The notes beneath the pieces are model-generated. The model made no database searches. It had not been told where the DNA came from and was given only the letters and a program-made list of their open reading frames with translations. A DNA stretch of 64,000 nt. Source: Pseudomonadota bacterium. GTDB taxonomy: Bacteria > Pseudomonadota > Alphaproteobacteria > Rhodospirillales > Magnetospirillaceae. Positions 17,729 through 26,061 of this stretch are shown here, piece after piece (the stretch's first letter is position 1; each line of letters begins with the position of its first letter). The translations under genes were made by a program, and so were the position numbers. The stretch spans positions 62,001 to 126,000 of the forward strand of contig JAJXWP010000006.1 of the NCBI GenBank assembly GCA_021781575.1, written 5' to 3'.

Positions 17729-18424
17729 TCAGGATTTCGAGACATCGGTGGCGGTGGCCCCGGCCGCCAGGCCGCTTTCCTGTGCGAGCGGTTCGCAAGC
17801 GTCCGCCTCTTCCTCGTGCCAGCCGGTGATCATCGTCGAGATTTTCGATGTCAGCGTGTCGCCGGTGGTGCCCAGATAGACATGGACCAGGACAAACAGG
17901 AAGATCAGGAAGGCCGTGACGAAATGGACGAAGGCTATCGGCAGCAGGCCATCGACGCCGAACCAGCGGTCGGGGGCCACGGTCGGGTAAAGATACGTCA
18001 GGCCGGTCACGATCATCAGCGGCATCAGGACATACATGAGACCCCAATAGATCAACTGCTGCAGAGGGTTGAAGTTGTCGGCGACGGTGGTGGGGAAGGG
18101 GTGGGGGGCGCCGTGGAACATGTCCCACATGTAATAGCGGAACTGAACCCAGCACCGCTGCATGTATCCGTGGGGCCTTGGGATGTACTGCCACCAATTT
18201 CCCGAAACGATGTTGCCGATGAAAAAATACGCATAATCGATGCAAAGCCCGATGCCGGCGATATTATGCATGTCGCGGGCCAGGCTGAACCTGATGATTC
18301 CGGCGCCGGGACGGGCATAGTGGAGGCTGAGGCCCGAGGCGATCAGGCAGAGAATCAGCAATACGTTGATCCAATGCCAGACGCGGATCCACAAGGCGAG
18401 AATGAAGATGCGCCGAGACATCAT
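17729..18424 (-). CDS. Diheme cytochrome b subunit, HydC/FdnI type (CbcB-like)
   Basis: A 231-residue membrane protein with about four helices and histidines in helix positions (RVWHWINV, RDMHNIAG, FVHFVTAF, VLVHVYLG), the pattern of cytochrome b561-type gamma subunits of hydrogenase, formate dehydrogenase and thiosulfate reductase. It overlaps by ATGA with the preceding seven-heme cytochrome gene. That pair matches the layout of CbcBA of Geobacter, an inner-membrane menaquinol oxidase used in metal respiration at low potential. The match is by architecture and heme count, so the role is inferred. Confidence 0.82.
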   Translation of the reverse strand: MMSRRIFILALWIRVWHWINVLLILCLIASGLSLHYARPGAGIIRFSLARDMHNIAGIGLCIDYAYFFIGNIVSGNWWQYIPRPHGYMQRCWVQFRYYMWDMFHGAPHPFPTTVADNFNPLQQLIYWGLMYVLMPLMIVTGLTYLYPTVAPDRWFGVDGLLPIAFVHFVTAFLIFLFVLVHVYLGTTGDTLTSKISTMITGWHEEEADACEPLAQESGLAAGATATDVSKS

Positions 18425-19389
18425 TTCCTCCTTTTTTGGAGCCGGCTGGCGACGATCCGCAGCAGCCCGTGAACGACGATCCCGGCCAGCAACAGGCCGG
18501 TGATCACCCAGGTGGCCCGATCCAGCCAGATGTTCCGTGTAGCGCCGACCACATAGGCTTCGCTCAACACCGCCCCGTTAAGAAAGCCCGCTTGTTCGAT
18601 CTGCCCTTGTTCGGCGAAATAACGGTAAAGGCGGGTACGCAGGCTGGAGGTGGCGCTGTGGCAAACCACGCAATCGCGTTCGGCCTTGTCCTTGCCCAGG
18701 ATCACATGGGACGTGCCGCCGCGTTCGGACGGCGGCGTGTGGCAGTCGATACAGCGCACGCTTTTCCAGTGCAGTTCCGGGTTCGGCTGCCACTTGTGCA
18801 CCTCGACCAGATCCGGCCGCGGCCGGGTGGTGAATTGGCCATACCGCTGGTCGCTGTCGTGGCAGTCGCGGCACATTCCATTGTCCTGGGCGATCAATCG
18901 CTTGGCGGATCCAAGCTGCTTCGCCCTTTGTAGGGTGTGCGGGTTGTGACAGGAGACGCAGCTGAAATTATGCGGGTGATTTATATAATGTAGTGTTTGT
19001 TTGAACTCATTGAATTTTCGTCGACCAGCCGACTTGTGGCATTCCGGGCACATTTTTATCTGATATCGAGAATTTGCTACATGTGGATATTGGACATAGC
19101 TGTCCCCATGGCAATCCTTGCAGGCCTCTTCGCCATGCACTGACTTCTCGAATCGCTCGGCGCTGATCAGAAGGTTGGCCAGGCCTTCGAGATGCATATC
19201 GGCGCGCGGTGGATTATTGAGCCCCGCTTCACTGTGGCAGGCCAGGCATTTGGCGTTGGCCTCCTTCGTTTGCTGGTCCGCGCTGCTGGGCGGCGAACTC
19301 GAGGCCTCCTCGGCGCCTCGTCCAGGCTCGCTCCACATGAGAATGGCGATGAATATTGCCGCGGCGGCGGCAGTTTTGGTGATTTTCAT
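18421..19389 (-). CDS. Seven-heme cytochrome c with C-terminal membrane anchor (CbcA-like)
   Basis: A 322-residue periplasmic cytochrome starting at MKITKTAAAA with a signal peptide. Seven CXXCH motifs begin at residues 48, 90, 114, 144, 173, 213 and 240, and a hydrophobic helix at about 294-312 anchors the C-terminus. Seven hemes plus a C-terminal anchor, co-translated with a diheme cytochrome b, is the design of Geobacter CbcA. The pair would pass electrons between the quinone pool and periplasmic carriers such as the c4 cytochrome encoded divergently at 19861. An octaheme-reductase fragment is less likely because no catalytic signature is seen. Confidence 0.85.
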   Translation of the reverse strand: MKITKTAAAAAIFIAILMWSEPGRGAEEASSSPPSSADQQTKEANAKCLACHSEAGLNNPPRADMHLEGLANLLISAERFEKSVHGEEACKDCHGDSYVQYPHVANSRYQIKMCPECHKSAGRRKFNEFKQTLHYINHPHNFSCVSCHNPHTLQRAKQLGSAKRLIAQDNGMCRDCHDSDQRYGQFTTRPRPDLVEVHKWQPNPELHWKSVRCIDCHTPPSERGGTSHVILGKDKAERDCVVCHSATSSLRTRLYRYFAEQGQIEQAGFLNGAVLSEAYVVGATRNIWLDRATWVITGLLLAGIVVHGLLRIVASRLQKRRK

Positions 19390-19860
19390 GGGCCCTCCCA
19401 TTGCGGAAGATGCCAGGGGCGCCTCGTCGTGAGGCGCCACGGGAGAAATGCGGGAACAGGCTGGCAAGCCGAACGTCTGGCGGCACCCGTCCGGTATGGC
19501 GATACCGGATGCTCCAGCCGCACCTCGACAATGCGATCCGTTGCCGCGAGGCGAACGAGATGCCGAAGCCGTCAATTGTTGCGCGGCATCCTAATTGATA
19601 TCTGTTGGAAAGTCTAATACCAGTACCAATGAATTTTATAATACCAGAAGAAACTATTCTACTTAGTCAATTTCGAATTGACAATAGGGCTTGTTCCACC
19701 GTTTCATTCTCAATATAACTGATTGTCGACTGGTGCCGGTCCTCTCATCGCTGCCGGCTCCTCTTCTTGATATACCCGTCCATTTGCGTAAGGCCTGCCA
19801 TCGATATGCCTAGACTATTGGGCAGTGTACGCAGGGATGGCTCTACGGAGAGACCATAAA
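19390..19860. promoter_or_regulatory. Divergent regulatory region between cytochrome genes, AT-rich with palindrome
   Basis: No gene is seen in this 471-base gap between the seven-heme cytochrome gene (leftwards) and the c4 gene (rightwards). Its middle (about 19580-19730) is distinctly AT-rich against the local background. It contains a perfect inverted repeat GTCAATT-TCG-AATTGAC at 19666-19682 and two copies of TAATACCAG (19616-19624 and about 19639-19647). These are good candidates for an operator and promoter elements that serve both directions. Confidence 0.5.
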
Positions 19861-20463
19861 ATGAATAAGCTCATCGGAGTTTCCTTGTTGGTCGTCGGTC
19901 TGTCAGTGGCACCGAGCGCGATGGCGGCTGATCTGACCGCCGCCTGCGCCGGCTGCCACGGGGTCGACGGCGTCAGCACCGACGCGAAGGTACCGACGAT
20001 CTCCGGCATGTCGGCCGAATACCTCAAGGACGTGCTGCGGCAGTACAAGAAGAAGACGCGCCCGGCCGAGGAGGTGACCATCGCCGCCGGCGACAAGAAG
20101 GGCACCAAGAGTGACATGTACAAGGCGGTCGCCGATCTGAGCGATGCCGATATCGCCACCGTGGCGAACGCGTTCGCCGCCAAGAAATTCGTCCGCGCCA
20201 AACAGGCCGCCGACGCCGCCCTGGCCGCCAAGGGCAAGGCGATCCACGACAAGCTGTGCGAGAAGTGCCATACCGAAGGCGGCAGCGTCGCCGATGATGA
20301 CGCCGGCATTCTCGCCGGCCAGTGGATTCCCTACCTGAAAGCTCAGTTGGCCGATTACAAGTCGGGAAAGCGACCAGTGCCGAGCAAGATGCAGCCCAAG
20401 CTTGACGAGGTTCAGCCGGGCGATCTTGATGCCTTGGCCAATTACTACGGCAGCGAAAAATAA
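19861..20463 (+). CDS. Diheme cytochrome c4-like protein
   Basis: A 200-residue periplasmic protein with a signal peptide ending near AMAAD. It has two cytochrome c domains, with CAGCH at 29-33 and CEKCH at 133-137; methionines near 86 and 177 are candidate axial ligands. This two-domain layout is cytochrome c4, a soluble diheme electron shuttle. Its place between the CbcAB-like pair and the first mtrAB pair makes it a good candidate for the periplasmic link between inner-membrane cytochromes and the outer-membrane conduit. The start ATG follows a GGAGAGACC site. Confidence 0.88.
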   Translation: MNKLIGVSLLVVGLSVAPSAMAADLTAACAGCHGVDGVSTDAKVPTISGMSAEYLKDVLRQYKKKTRPAEEVTIAAGDKKGTKSDMYKAVADLSDADIATVANAFAAKKFVRAKQAADAALAAKGKAIHDKLCEKCHTEGGSVADDDAGILAGQWIPYLKAQLADYKSGKRPVPSKMQPKLDEVQPGDLDALANYYGSEK

Positions 20464-20494
20464 GGCTCGCCGTCAACGTTCCGTCATTGGGTGC

Positions 20495-20527
20495 GGGCCA
20501 CCGCTTTCGGGCGGTGGCCCGTTTCTT
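20495..20527 (+). terminator. Rho-independent terminator after the c4 gene
   Basis: GGGCCACCGC and GCGGTGGCCC form a perfect 10-bp stem with a 6-base loop, followed by GTTTCTTT, 31 bp after the c4 stop codon. Confidence 0.8.
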
Positions 20528-20667
20528 TCGACTCCCGCTCATGGCGAACGGGGGCAGTCGTCGCGATGTTTCTTTGCGGCTCAAATGCCGCGAGGGCTTT
20601 GGCCCGTTCCGCGATGATCCGGCGATTGTCGCGTGGCGGGTGCTTACTCCGGAAAAGGACATCTGCC

Positions 20668-20988
20668 ATGAAACTGCTTCCCGTTGCTGCCCTTTGCCTG
20701 TGGGCCGGCTTTTCTCCCGCCTTCGCCCAGGTCCCCATCCCTCCGGCCGATACGGGCGGGCTGGGGCCGCTGCAGGCCATGCACAAGGATCTTTTCTTCG
20801 GCGAATCCCTGGACGTCACCCAGGGCCACGCTCCGCCCAACACCTACGCCGCCGCCCCTATCCCCCTCTATGGCCCAGGGCCCGGCTGGACGCCGCCCCC
20901 GCCCGGTTCCATTCCGACCGAGGATTGGCGCCCGGCGGTGCCGACCATCCCTGAGTCCGTCGCCATCCCCAACGGAATGGGCGAATAG
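20668..20988 (+). CDS. Small proline-rich exported protein, unknown
   Basis: A 106-residue protein with a clear signal peptide (MKLLPVAALCLWAGFSPAFA, cleaved near residue 20). The mature part of about 86 residues is rich in proline and glycine (for example PLYGPGPGWTPPPPGSIP) and aromatic residues, and has no cysteine, so it binds no c-heme. The start ATG follows a GGAAAAGGA site. I do not recognise a family. It sits alone between terminators in the cytochrome locus, directly before the first mtrA regulatory region. A periplasmic or surface role in the conduit is only a guess from position. Confidence 0.65.
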   Translation: MKLLPVAALCLWAGFSPAFAQVPIPPADTGGLGPLQAMHKDLFFGESLDVTQGHAPPNTYAAAPIPLYGPGPGWTPPPPGSIPTEDWRPAVPTIPESVAIPNGMGE

Positions 20989-21321
20989 TTCTCGGCCTGC
21001 CGGGCAGTGGCCCGGCAGGCTCCCTCGCCAGCGATGCGATAGGCCAAGGTCTGTGGCTGTTTTGCCACAGATCACCGCATTTCTTTTGTGGTCTTATCAC
21101 TTTTCCGAGAACTGGTTCTACAAGCGCTAGATAAGTTCGGGCAGAACTCTACCATCCGGTTCTCAGAGCCCGACCATGGCTCCGATGCGAGCGACGCATG
21201 ATCCGGGGGGCATCAGCTTCGCACCACGCAAGTATTCGTTGACGCTGCACAGCGTTGGCCACGGCGTTCCTGAGTTACGGGTAAGTCTGTCCCAACCCAA
21301 CAGGAATTGGGGGATACGCGA
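20989..21321. promoter_or_regulatory. Upstream region of the first mtrAB pair: terminator-like hairpin and conserved element
   Basis: This 333-base gap begins with a perfect hairpin, GCCTGCCGGGC-AGTG-GCCCGGCAGGC (20995-21020), 7 bases after the stop of the proline-rich gene; it lacks a T-tract but probably ends that transcript. At 21103-21121 lies TTCCGAGAACTGGTTCTAC, whose first 14 bases recur exactly at 32989 upstream of the second mtrA. The element contains AGAAC-TG-GTTCT, an inverted repeat. A second AGAAC...GTTCT pair with wider spacing follows at about 21143-21163. A regulator-binding role is inferred. Confidence 0.55.
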
Positions 21322-22290
21322 ATGTTGATAAAGAACCTGGTGACCGGCGTCTTCACCGGCATCCTATTCATGCTCGGCGCCAGCGCCTGGGCTGCCGAGA
21401 GTCCCGCGGCGGCCCCCGCTTACGCGGCGAAGGGCGAACTGACCTGCATGAAGTGCCACGATTCGGCACCCGTGACCGAAATCCTCAACACGCCGCATGC
21501 GGTGAAGGGCGACAGCCGTACGCCGTTCTCCAACCATGGCTGCGAAACCTGCCATGGCGCCAGTCCCGAGCACATCAAGAGCGCCAAGCACGTGACCGGC
21601 AACGAAAAGCCGGTGCCGCCGGCGATCTCGTTCAGTGGGCCGAATGCCGCCCCGTCCAAGGTGCGTGCCGGCGTTTGCCTGGGATGCCACGAAAACACCG
21701 CGCGCATCAACTGGATCGGCAGCAAGCACGACCGCAACGACGTGGCCTGCAACAATTGCCATACCATCCATGCGAAGAAGGATCCGCTGTTCGTCAAGGA
21801 AGCGCAGCCGGAGAAGTGCTTCACCTGCCATCCGCAGCAGCGCGCCGAGAGCTTCCAGTATTCGCATCACCCCATCCGTGAAGGCAAGGTGGTCTGCTCT
21901 GATTGCCACGCCATTCATGGCTCGCCCGGACCGCATCTGGTCAAGGAATTCACCGTCAACGAGACCTGCTACAACTGCCATGCCGAAAAGCGCGGGCCGC
22001 TGCTGTGGGAACATCAGCCGGTGCGCGAGAACTGCGACAACTGCCACACCCCGCATGGTTCGCCTCAAGCTCGTCTGCTGACCGAACGTCTGCCCTACCT
22101 CTGCTCCGGCTGCCACAGCGGCGCGGCCAACCAGAGCGGCGGCTTCTTCGGCGGTCTGCATTCGCTGCCCGGCCAGAACCTGAACAACGCGGCGCTGCTC
22201 AACAACGAGTTGCAGTACCGCAGCTGCCTGAACTGCCACACGCAGGTGCACGGGTCCAACAGCCCGGCTGGCTTTGCCTTCACCCGCTGA
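21322..22290 (+). CDS. mtrA: Decaheme cytochrome c, MtrA/DmsE/PioA family (copy 1)
   Basis: A 322-residue exported cytochrome with a signal peptide ending near SAWAAE. Ten CXXCH motifs begin at residues 42, 74, 119, 143, 166, 192, 216, 238, 261 and 302, the number and spacing of MtrA/DmsE. MtrA is the heme wire that sits inside the MtrB barrel and carries electrons across the outer membrane. Its length matches MtrA rather than the N-terminally extended PioA. The ATG at 21322 was chosen over an in-frame TTG five codons earlier. It is followed 27 bp later by its barrel partner. It is closely similar along its length to the copy at 33198, which points to module duplication. Confidence 0.93.
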   Translation: MLIKNLVTGVFTGILFMLGASAWAAESPAAAPAYAAKGELTCMKCHDSAPVTEILNTPHAVKGDSRTPFSNHGCETCHGASPEHIKSAKHVTGNEKPVPPAISFSGPNAAPSKVRAGVCLGCHENTARINWIGSKHDRNDVACNNCHTIHAKKDPLFVKEAQPEKCFTCHPQQRAESFQYSHHPIREGKVVCSDCHAIHGSPGPHLVKEFTVNETCYNCHAEKRGPLLWEHQPVRENCDNCHTPHGSPQARLLTERLPYLCSGCHSGAANQSGGFFGGLHSLPGQNLNNAALLNNELQYRSCLNCHTQVHGSNSPAGFAFTR

Positions 22291-22317
22291 CGCAGCGAAC
22301 GGACAACGAGGTGTGAA

Positions 22318-24579
22318 ATGAAAACAGGTTACACTCTTCGGGCCATCGCGCTAGCCGGCGTCAGCCTCCTGCCCTTGGCCGCATATGCCGCAGACGACGC
22401 GGCGAACAAGCCCCTTGTCGAGGGTGACATCAGCGTCGGCGGCTATTGGCAAAGTTCGAGCAATCCGATCTATGGTCGCTACAACGGCTTCGTCGACAAA
22501 GGGTTCGGCATGCTGGGCAGCTTCGACTTGCAAAGTCGCGATGCCTGGAATTCCGGGGGAACCCAGTATTTCGAAGCGACCGGCCGCAATCTTGACTTCA
22601 GCGACAGCTACAATGCCCCTGAAGCCGAGGTGAATGTCAAAGCCGGCCAGCAGGGCATCTGGGGCGCCCATGTCGATTACGACGCCATCACCTATACGGG
22701 CAACAACATCTATACGCCCTATGCGGCAAGCGGCGCCCTGGTGAACGGCCTTCTTCCGTACGGCGGGGCCGGCCTGACCACCAGGGGCTCGGTTTTCACC
22801 ACCACCTATGTCAACAACCCAAGCGCGCTCGCCTCCGTCCTCGCCCTGACCGGGACCGAGACCCGCCGCGACATCGTCGATGGCGGCTTCGACCTGCGAT
22901 CGGGCAGTTGGCTCTACAATGTGGAATTGCGCCACGAGCACAAATCCGGGACCATGGAGCAGACAGTCGATACCAGCTTCGCGGGGACGCCTTTCGCCCA
23001 GCCGATCGATTACGACTTCGACCGGTACCGGGCTTCGGCCGCCTATTCCACGCGGCAACTGCAGGCGCAATTCGCCTACACCTATTCACGGTTCACCGAC
23101 AACAACACGGCGTTCAACGCGACCTATTTCACCTCGCCGCCGACGCCCGCCAATGCCCTTTATCAAGCACAGGCGGCCTATTCCCTGCCGCCCAGCAACG
23201 ACGCCCATTATTTCACCGGTTCTCTGGGCTACAACATCACGCCCAATACCCGCATCAGCGGCAACTTCCGGTATGGTCTGGAATTGCAGGACGCTACCAT
23301 GGCGCCGGCAACCTACTCCACTGCGGCGCAGTTTTCGGCGTTGTCAAACAACGGCAACTATTCCCTGCTGGGGACCAACCCGCAGTCGTTGGACGGTCAG
23401 GCTCAAGTCTACGGGGTGACGGCGCAGTTGAGCTCCAGCCCCATCGAAGACTTGGACATCGAGGCCAATTACCGGCTCGATGGCCGGGATGTCGACACGC
23501 CGGACTATGGCGTCGCCGGCTTCCACGGCACCGACGGGGCGATCGTTCCCAACATCTCCTACAGCTTCCCGCAAAGCTGGCTGAAGCAGAACGCCTCGTT
23601 GGAAGCCGGGTATCGCATCCTCAGGGAAAGCAATACCCGACTGCTCGTCGGCTATGCCTTTGACGACGTCGACCGCAGCATCGCCCAGGTCGGCCACAGC
23701 AGCACCAGCACGCTCTCGGCCAAGATCATGACCGCGCCGACCCAGGAACTGACCGGGCAGGCCGGCTATGAGCATGCCAACCGCAGTGGCGTCGTCAACT
23801 GCAACCTGCCGTGGCAGTACCTGGCCAACAGCGGTGCCGCGGCCTGCGAACCGTCGCTCGCCTTCTACCAGGCGCCGATGACCTCGGATTCGGCAAGGTT
23901 GCGGGCGGACTACACGCCGAACGAGGATACTTCGATCGGGATCTTCGGGAAGTTCACCCAGGATCACTATCATAACCCCGGCTACGACCCGCTCACCGGC
24001 GATGGCTACACCGGCACCAGCATGGATCGCAATATCACCGCCGGGCCTGACGCGTCCTATCGTCTGTCAAAGGACGCAGCGGTACACGCGTTCTATACCT
24101 TCGAGCGGATCTTCTTCGCCAACAACGGCGCCGGTGCCACCCCGGCCGCCCATCCGCCCGGCCTTGGGCACTTCACCTCGGCAACCACCGACGACGTCCA
24201 CAGCGTCGGCCTGTCGGGGGATTGGAAGGTTACGGACCGGTTGAAATTGGGTGCCAACTACACCTTCTACTACGGCGATGTCAGCTATTACCTGTACAAC
24301 GGCGTGATCGCGCCGGTCACCACGGCCAGCTATCAGAACGTGGCCGACCTGCCCAACGTCGATTCCTCGATGCACAGCATCAAGCTCAACGCCCAGTACA
24401 AGCTCACCCCCACGATGACCCTGTGGGGCGGATATTCCTATGACATGTTCAAGGACTCCGACTGGGCCTACAGCTGGCCTGCCACGCCTGTCGGCGGTTA
24501 TTCAACGATGACTACCGGCGTTCCCAGCCCGAGCTATCACGTCAATACCGTGTTCAGCGGGGTGACGTTGAAGTTCTAG
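22318..24579 (+). CDS. mtrB: MtrB/PioB-family outer-membrane beta-barrel (copy 1)
   Basis: A 753-residue outer-membrane protein with signal peptide MKTGYTLRAIALAGVSLLPL and cleavage near AYAAD. The rest is a run of alternating amphipathic strands rich in Tyr, Asn and Thr, ending in the aromatic GVTLKF, the usual terminal strand for BAM-dependent insertion. Marks shared with copy 2 are GRYNGF near the N-terminus, YSLPPSN and FYTF/FYTY strands. The N-terminal CXXC known from Shewanella MtrB is absent; instead two cysteines lie at 495 and 510. It would sheath the decaheme cytochrome encoded just upstream. Confidence 0.9.
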   Translation: MKTGYTLRAIALAGVSLLPLAAYAADDAANKPLVEGDISVGGYWQSSSNPIYGRYNGFVDKGFGMLGSFDLQSRDAWNSGGTQYFEATGRNLDFSDSYNAPEAEVNVKAGQQGIWGAHVDYDAITYTGNNIYTPYAASGALVNGLLPYGGAGLTTRGSVFTTTYVNNPSALASVLALTGTETRRDIVDGGFDLRSGSWLYNVELRHEHKSGTMEQTVDTSFAGTPFAQPIDYDFDRYRASAAYSTRQLQAQFAYTYSRFTDNNTAFNATYFTSPPTPANALYQAQAAYSLPPSNDAHYFTGSLGYNITPNTRISGNFRYGLELQDATMAPATYSTAAQFSALSNNGNYSLLGTNPQSLDGQAQVYGVTAQLSSSPIEDLDIEANYRLDGRDVDTPDYGVAGFHGTDGAIVPNISYSFPQSWLKQNASLEAGYRILRESNTRLLVGYAFDDVDRSIAQVGHSSTSTLSAKIMTAPTQELTGQAGYEHANRSGVVNCNLPWQYLANSGAAACEPSLAFYQAPMTSDSARLRADYTPNEDTSIGIFGKFTQDHYHNPGYDPLTGDGYTGTSMDRNITAGPDASYRLSKDAAVHAFYTFERIFFANNGAGATPAAHPPGLGHFTSATTDDVHSVGLSGDWKVTDRLKLGANYTFYYGDVSYYLYNGVIAPVTTASYQNVADLPNVDSSMHSIKLNAQYKLTPTMTLWGGYSYDMFKDSDWAYSWPATPVGGYSTMTTGVPSPSYHVNTVFSGVTLKF

Positions 24580-24594
24580 GCGGGTTTTCCCACT

Positions 24595-24629
24595 CCGTCA
24601 CCCTGGGTTGTCCAAACTCGGGGTGACGG
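24595..24629. terminator. Hairpin between mtrB copy 1 and the opposing glycan operon
   Basis: CCGTCACCC and GGGTGACGG form a perfect 9-bp stem around a 17-base loop, 16 bp after the mtrB stop and about 50 bp from the end of the opposing operon. No T-tract follows, so termination is likely but not certain. Confidence 0.5.
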
Positions 24630-24681
24630 GGAAAGGCCAAAGCCAAGCCAGGGGCCGGGGTGCAAACCTCGGCCTTTCGGC

Positions 24682-26061
24682 TTATCGAAGGGTTCGGCGC
24701 AAGGCCACCACCAGGCCTGCCTTGCCGCGGCCGGCCTGGTCGGCTTCATGCTCGATCCGATCAAGCATTTCGATCGTCCACTGGCCGGTGGATCCGGCCA
24801 ATTCCCGCACATAGCCCTGGCCATGCTCGTAGCAGCCGCCCGAGGCATAGTCGAACGAGGGAGCCAGACGGTAGTGGCGGCTATCGACGATCCCCTGGTC
24901 AGTCAACAGGGTGAACAGGAACAGGCCCTCGTCCCGCAAAGCGGCGGCGGCGGCGGTGAAGACGCGACTCAGGTCACCGAAATGGATCAAGGTGCCGACC
25001 GAGACGACGACGTCGTAGGCCTGCCGGTGCCGGTCGAGGAATGCCACGAGATCCTCGCAGCACAGCTGCCGGTAAATCCTCTTCGCCCGGGCGTATCGCA
25101 GCATTTCCGGCGACAGGTCGACGCCGTCCAGCCGCCGCGCATGAACGCCGATCAGGGCGCCGGCCAGGCCGCTGCCGCAGCCGGCGTCGAGGATGTCGAG
25201 CTTGCGGCCGTCGGCCAGTCGCGCCAGGCGCTCCGCCACGATGCCCGGGGCATAGTAGGTGGAAAGCCGGCCGACCTGGTCTTCACGGCCGGCCCGATCC
25301 TTGTAGACGCGCAGCAGATGGGCGGTGGAAGCCTGCTCGGGAAGAGCCGCCCCGCCCAGCCCTGCCAGCAGCAGCCGCGCTCCCAGGCGATCCTCGGGGT
25401 CGAGTCGGGCGCAGGCGGCATAACAGGGCCGAGCCAGATCCGGCCGGCCCCGCTCGGTGAACAACACTCCCAGCATGCGCTGCCCATCGGCCAGATCCGG
25501 CTGCAACGCCAGCGCCGCTTTCAGGGCCGCCGCCGCCGGGCCGGGCCGTCCCAGGCGGCGCTCCAGCAGGCCCAGCCGGTAGGCGGGTTCGGCGTGATCG
25601 GGCCTGAGAGCGAGGACCCGGCGATAGGCGCACGCAGCCTCGCCCGGGCGGCCGGCTTCCAGCAGAGTGTCGGCAAGATTGTGCGTGGCCGGCGGCCAGC
25701 GTGGATCGAGCGCCACCGCCTGCCGATAGGCCGCGGCGGCCTCGGCGACGCGCCCGCAATCACGCAAGGCGTTGCCGCGGTTGTTGCGGGCCTCGGGGTC
25801 GCCCGGGTTCAGCGCGATGGCCTGGTCGTAGGCGGCTATCGCCTCGCCGCTCCGCCCGACCGCCCGCAAGGCCAGGCCGAGATTGAAATGCAGGCTGGAG
25901 TCCCGGGGGGTGAGCGCGATCAGCTTGCGGTAGACCGGGATGACCTGGTCGAAGGCGCTGCGGCGGTGCAAGGCCATCGCTTGGGCGATGAGGGTGGAGC
26001 GTTCCTCCGGCCGGCCGGAAGCCCCGTCCTTGGCGGCGGCGCGCCGCTGCTTGCGGTTCAT
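24682..26061 (-). CDS. TPR-repeat protein with C-terminal SAM-dependent methyltransferase
   Basis: A 459-residue cytoplasmic protein. The basic start MNRKQRRAAAK is followed by about six tetratricopeptide repeats (roughly residues 25-230; for example SLHFNLGLALRAVGRSGEAIAAYDQAIALNPGD). A class I methyltransferase domain follows, with the SAM loop LDILDAGCGSGLAGALI and DGVDLSPEML. TPR-methyltransferase fusions of this kind are often found in glycan or lipopolysaccharide clusters in alphaproteobacteria. It is the last gene of a six-gene operon and its start overlaps the preceding stop (TGATG). The substrate is unknown. Confidence 0.85.
   Translation of the reverse strand: MNRKQRRAAAKDGASGRPEERSTLIAQAMALHRRSAFDQVIPVYRKLIALTPRDSSLHFNLGLALRAVGRSGEAIAAYDQAIALNPGDPEARNNRGNALRDCGRVAEAAAAYRQAVALDPRWPPATHNLADTLLEAGRPGEAACAYRRVLALRPDHAEPAYRLGLLERRLGRPGPAAAALKAALALQPDLADGQRMLGVLFTERGRPDLARPCYAACARLDPEDRLGARLLLAGLGGAALPEQASTAHLLRVYKDRAGREDQVGRLSTYYAPGIVAERLARLADGRKLDILDAGCGSGLAGALIGVHARRLDGVDLSPEMLRYARAKRIYRQLCCEDLVAFLDRHRQAYDVVVSVGTLIHFGDLSRVFTAAAAALRDEGLFLFTLLTDQGIVDSRHYRLAPSFDYASGGCYEHGQGYVRELAGSTGQWTIEMLDRIEHEADQAGRGKAGLVVALRRTLR

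Noticed and set aside
20024-20662. Possible minus-strand gene opposite the c4 cytochrome
   Set aside because: The translation is arginine/serine/proline-rich and has no signal, domain or ribosome-binding site; it crosses the c4 terminator.
21140-21180. tRNA-like or riboswitch-like fold before mtrA copy 1
   Set aside because: The GGGC-AGAAC...GTTCT-GCCC pairing is imperfect, with a 4-base bulge, and matches no tRNA or riboswitch consensus; it is better described as a possible regulator site.
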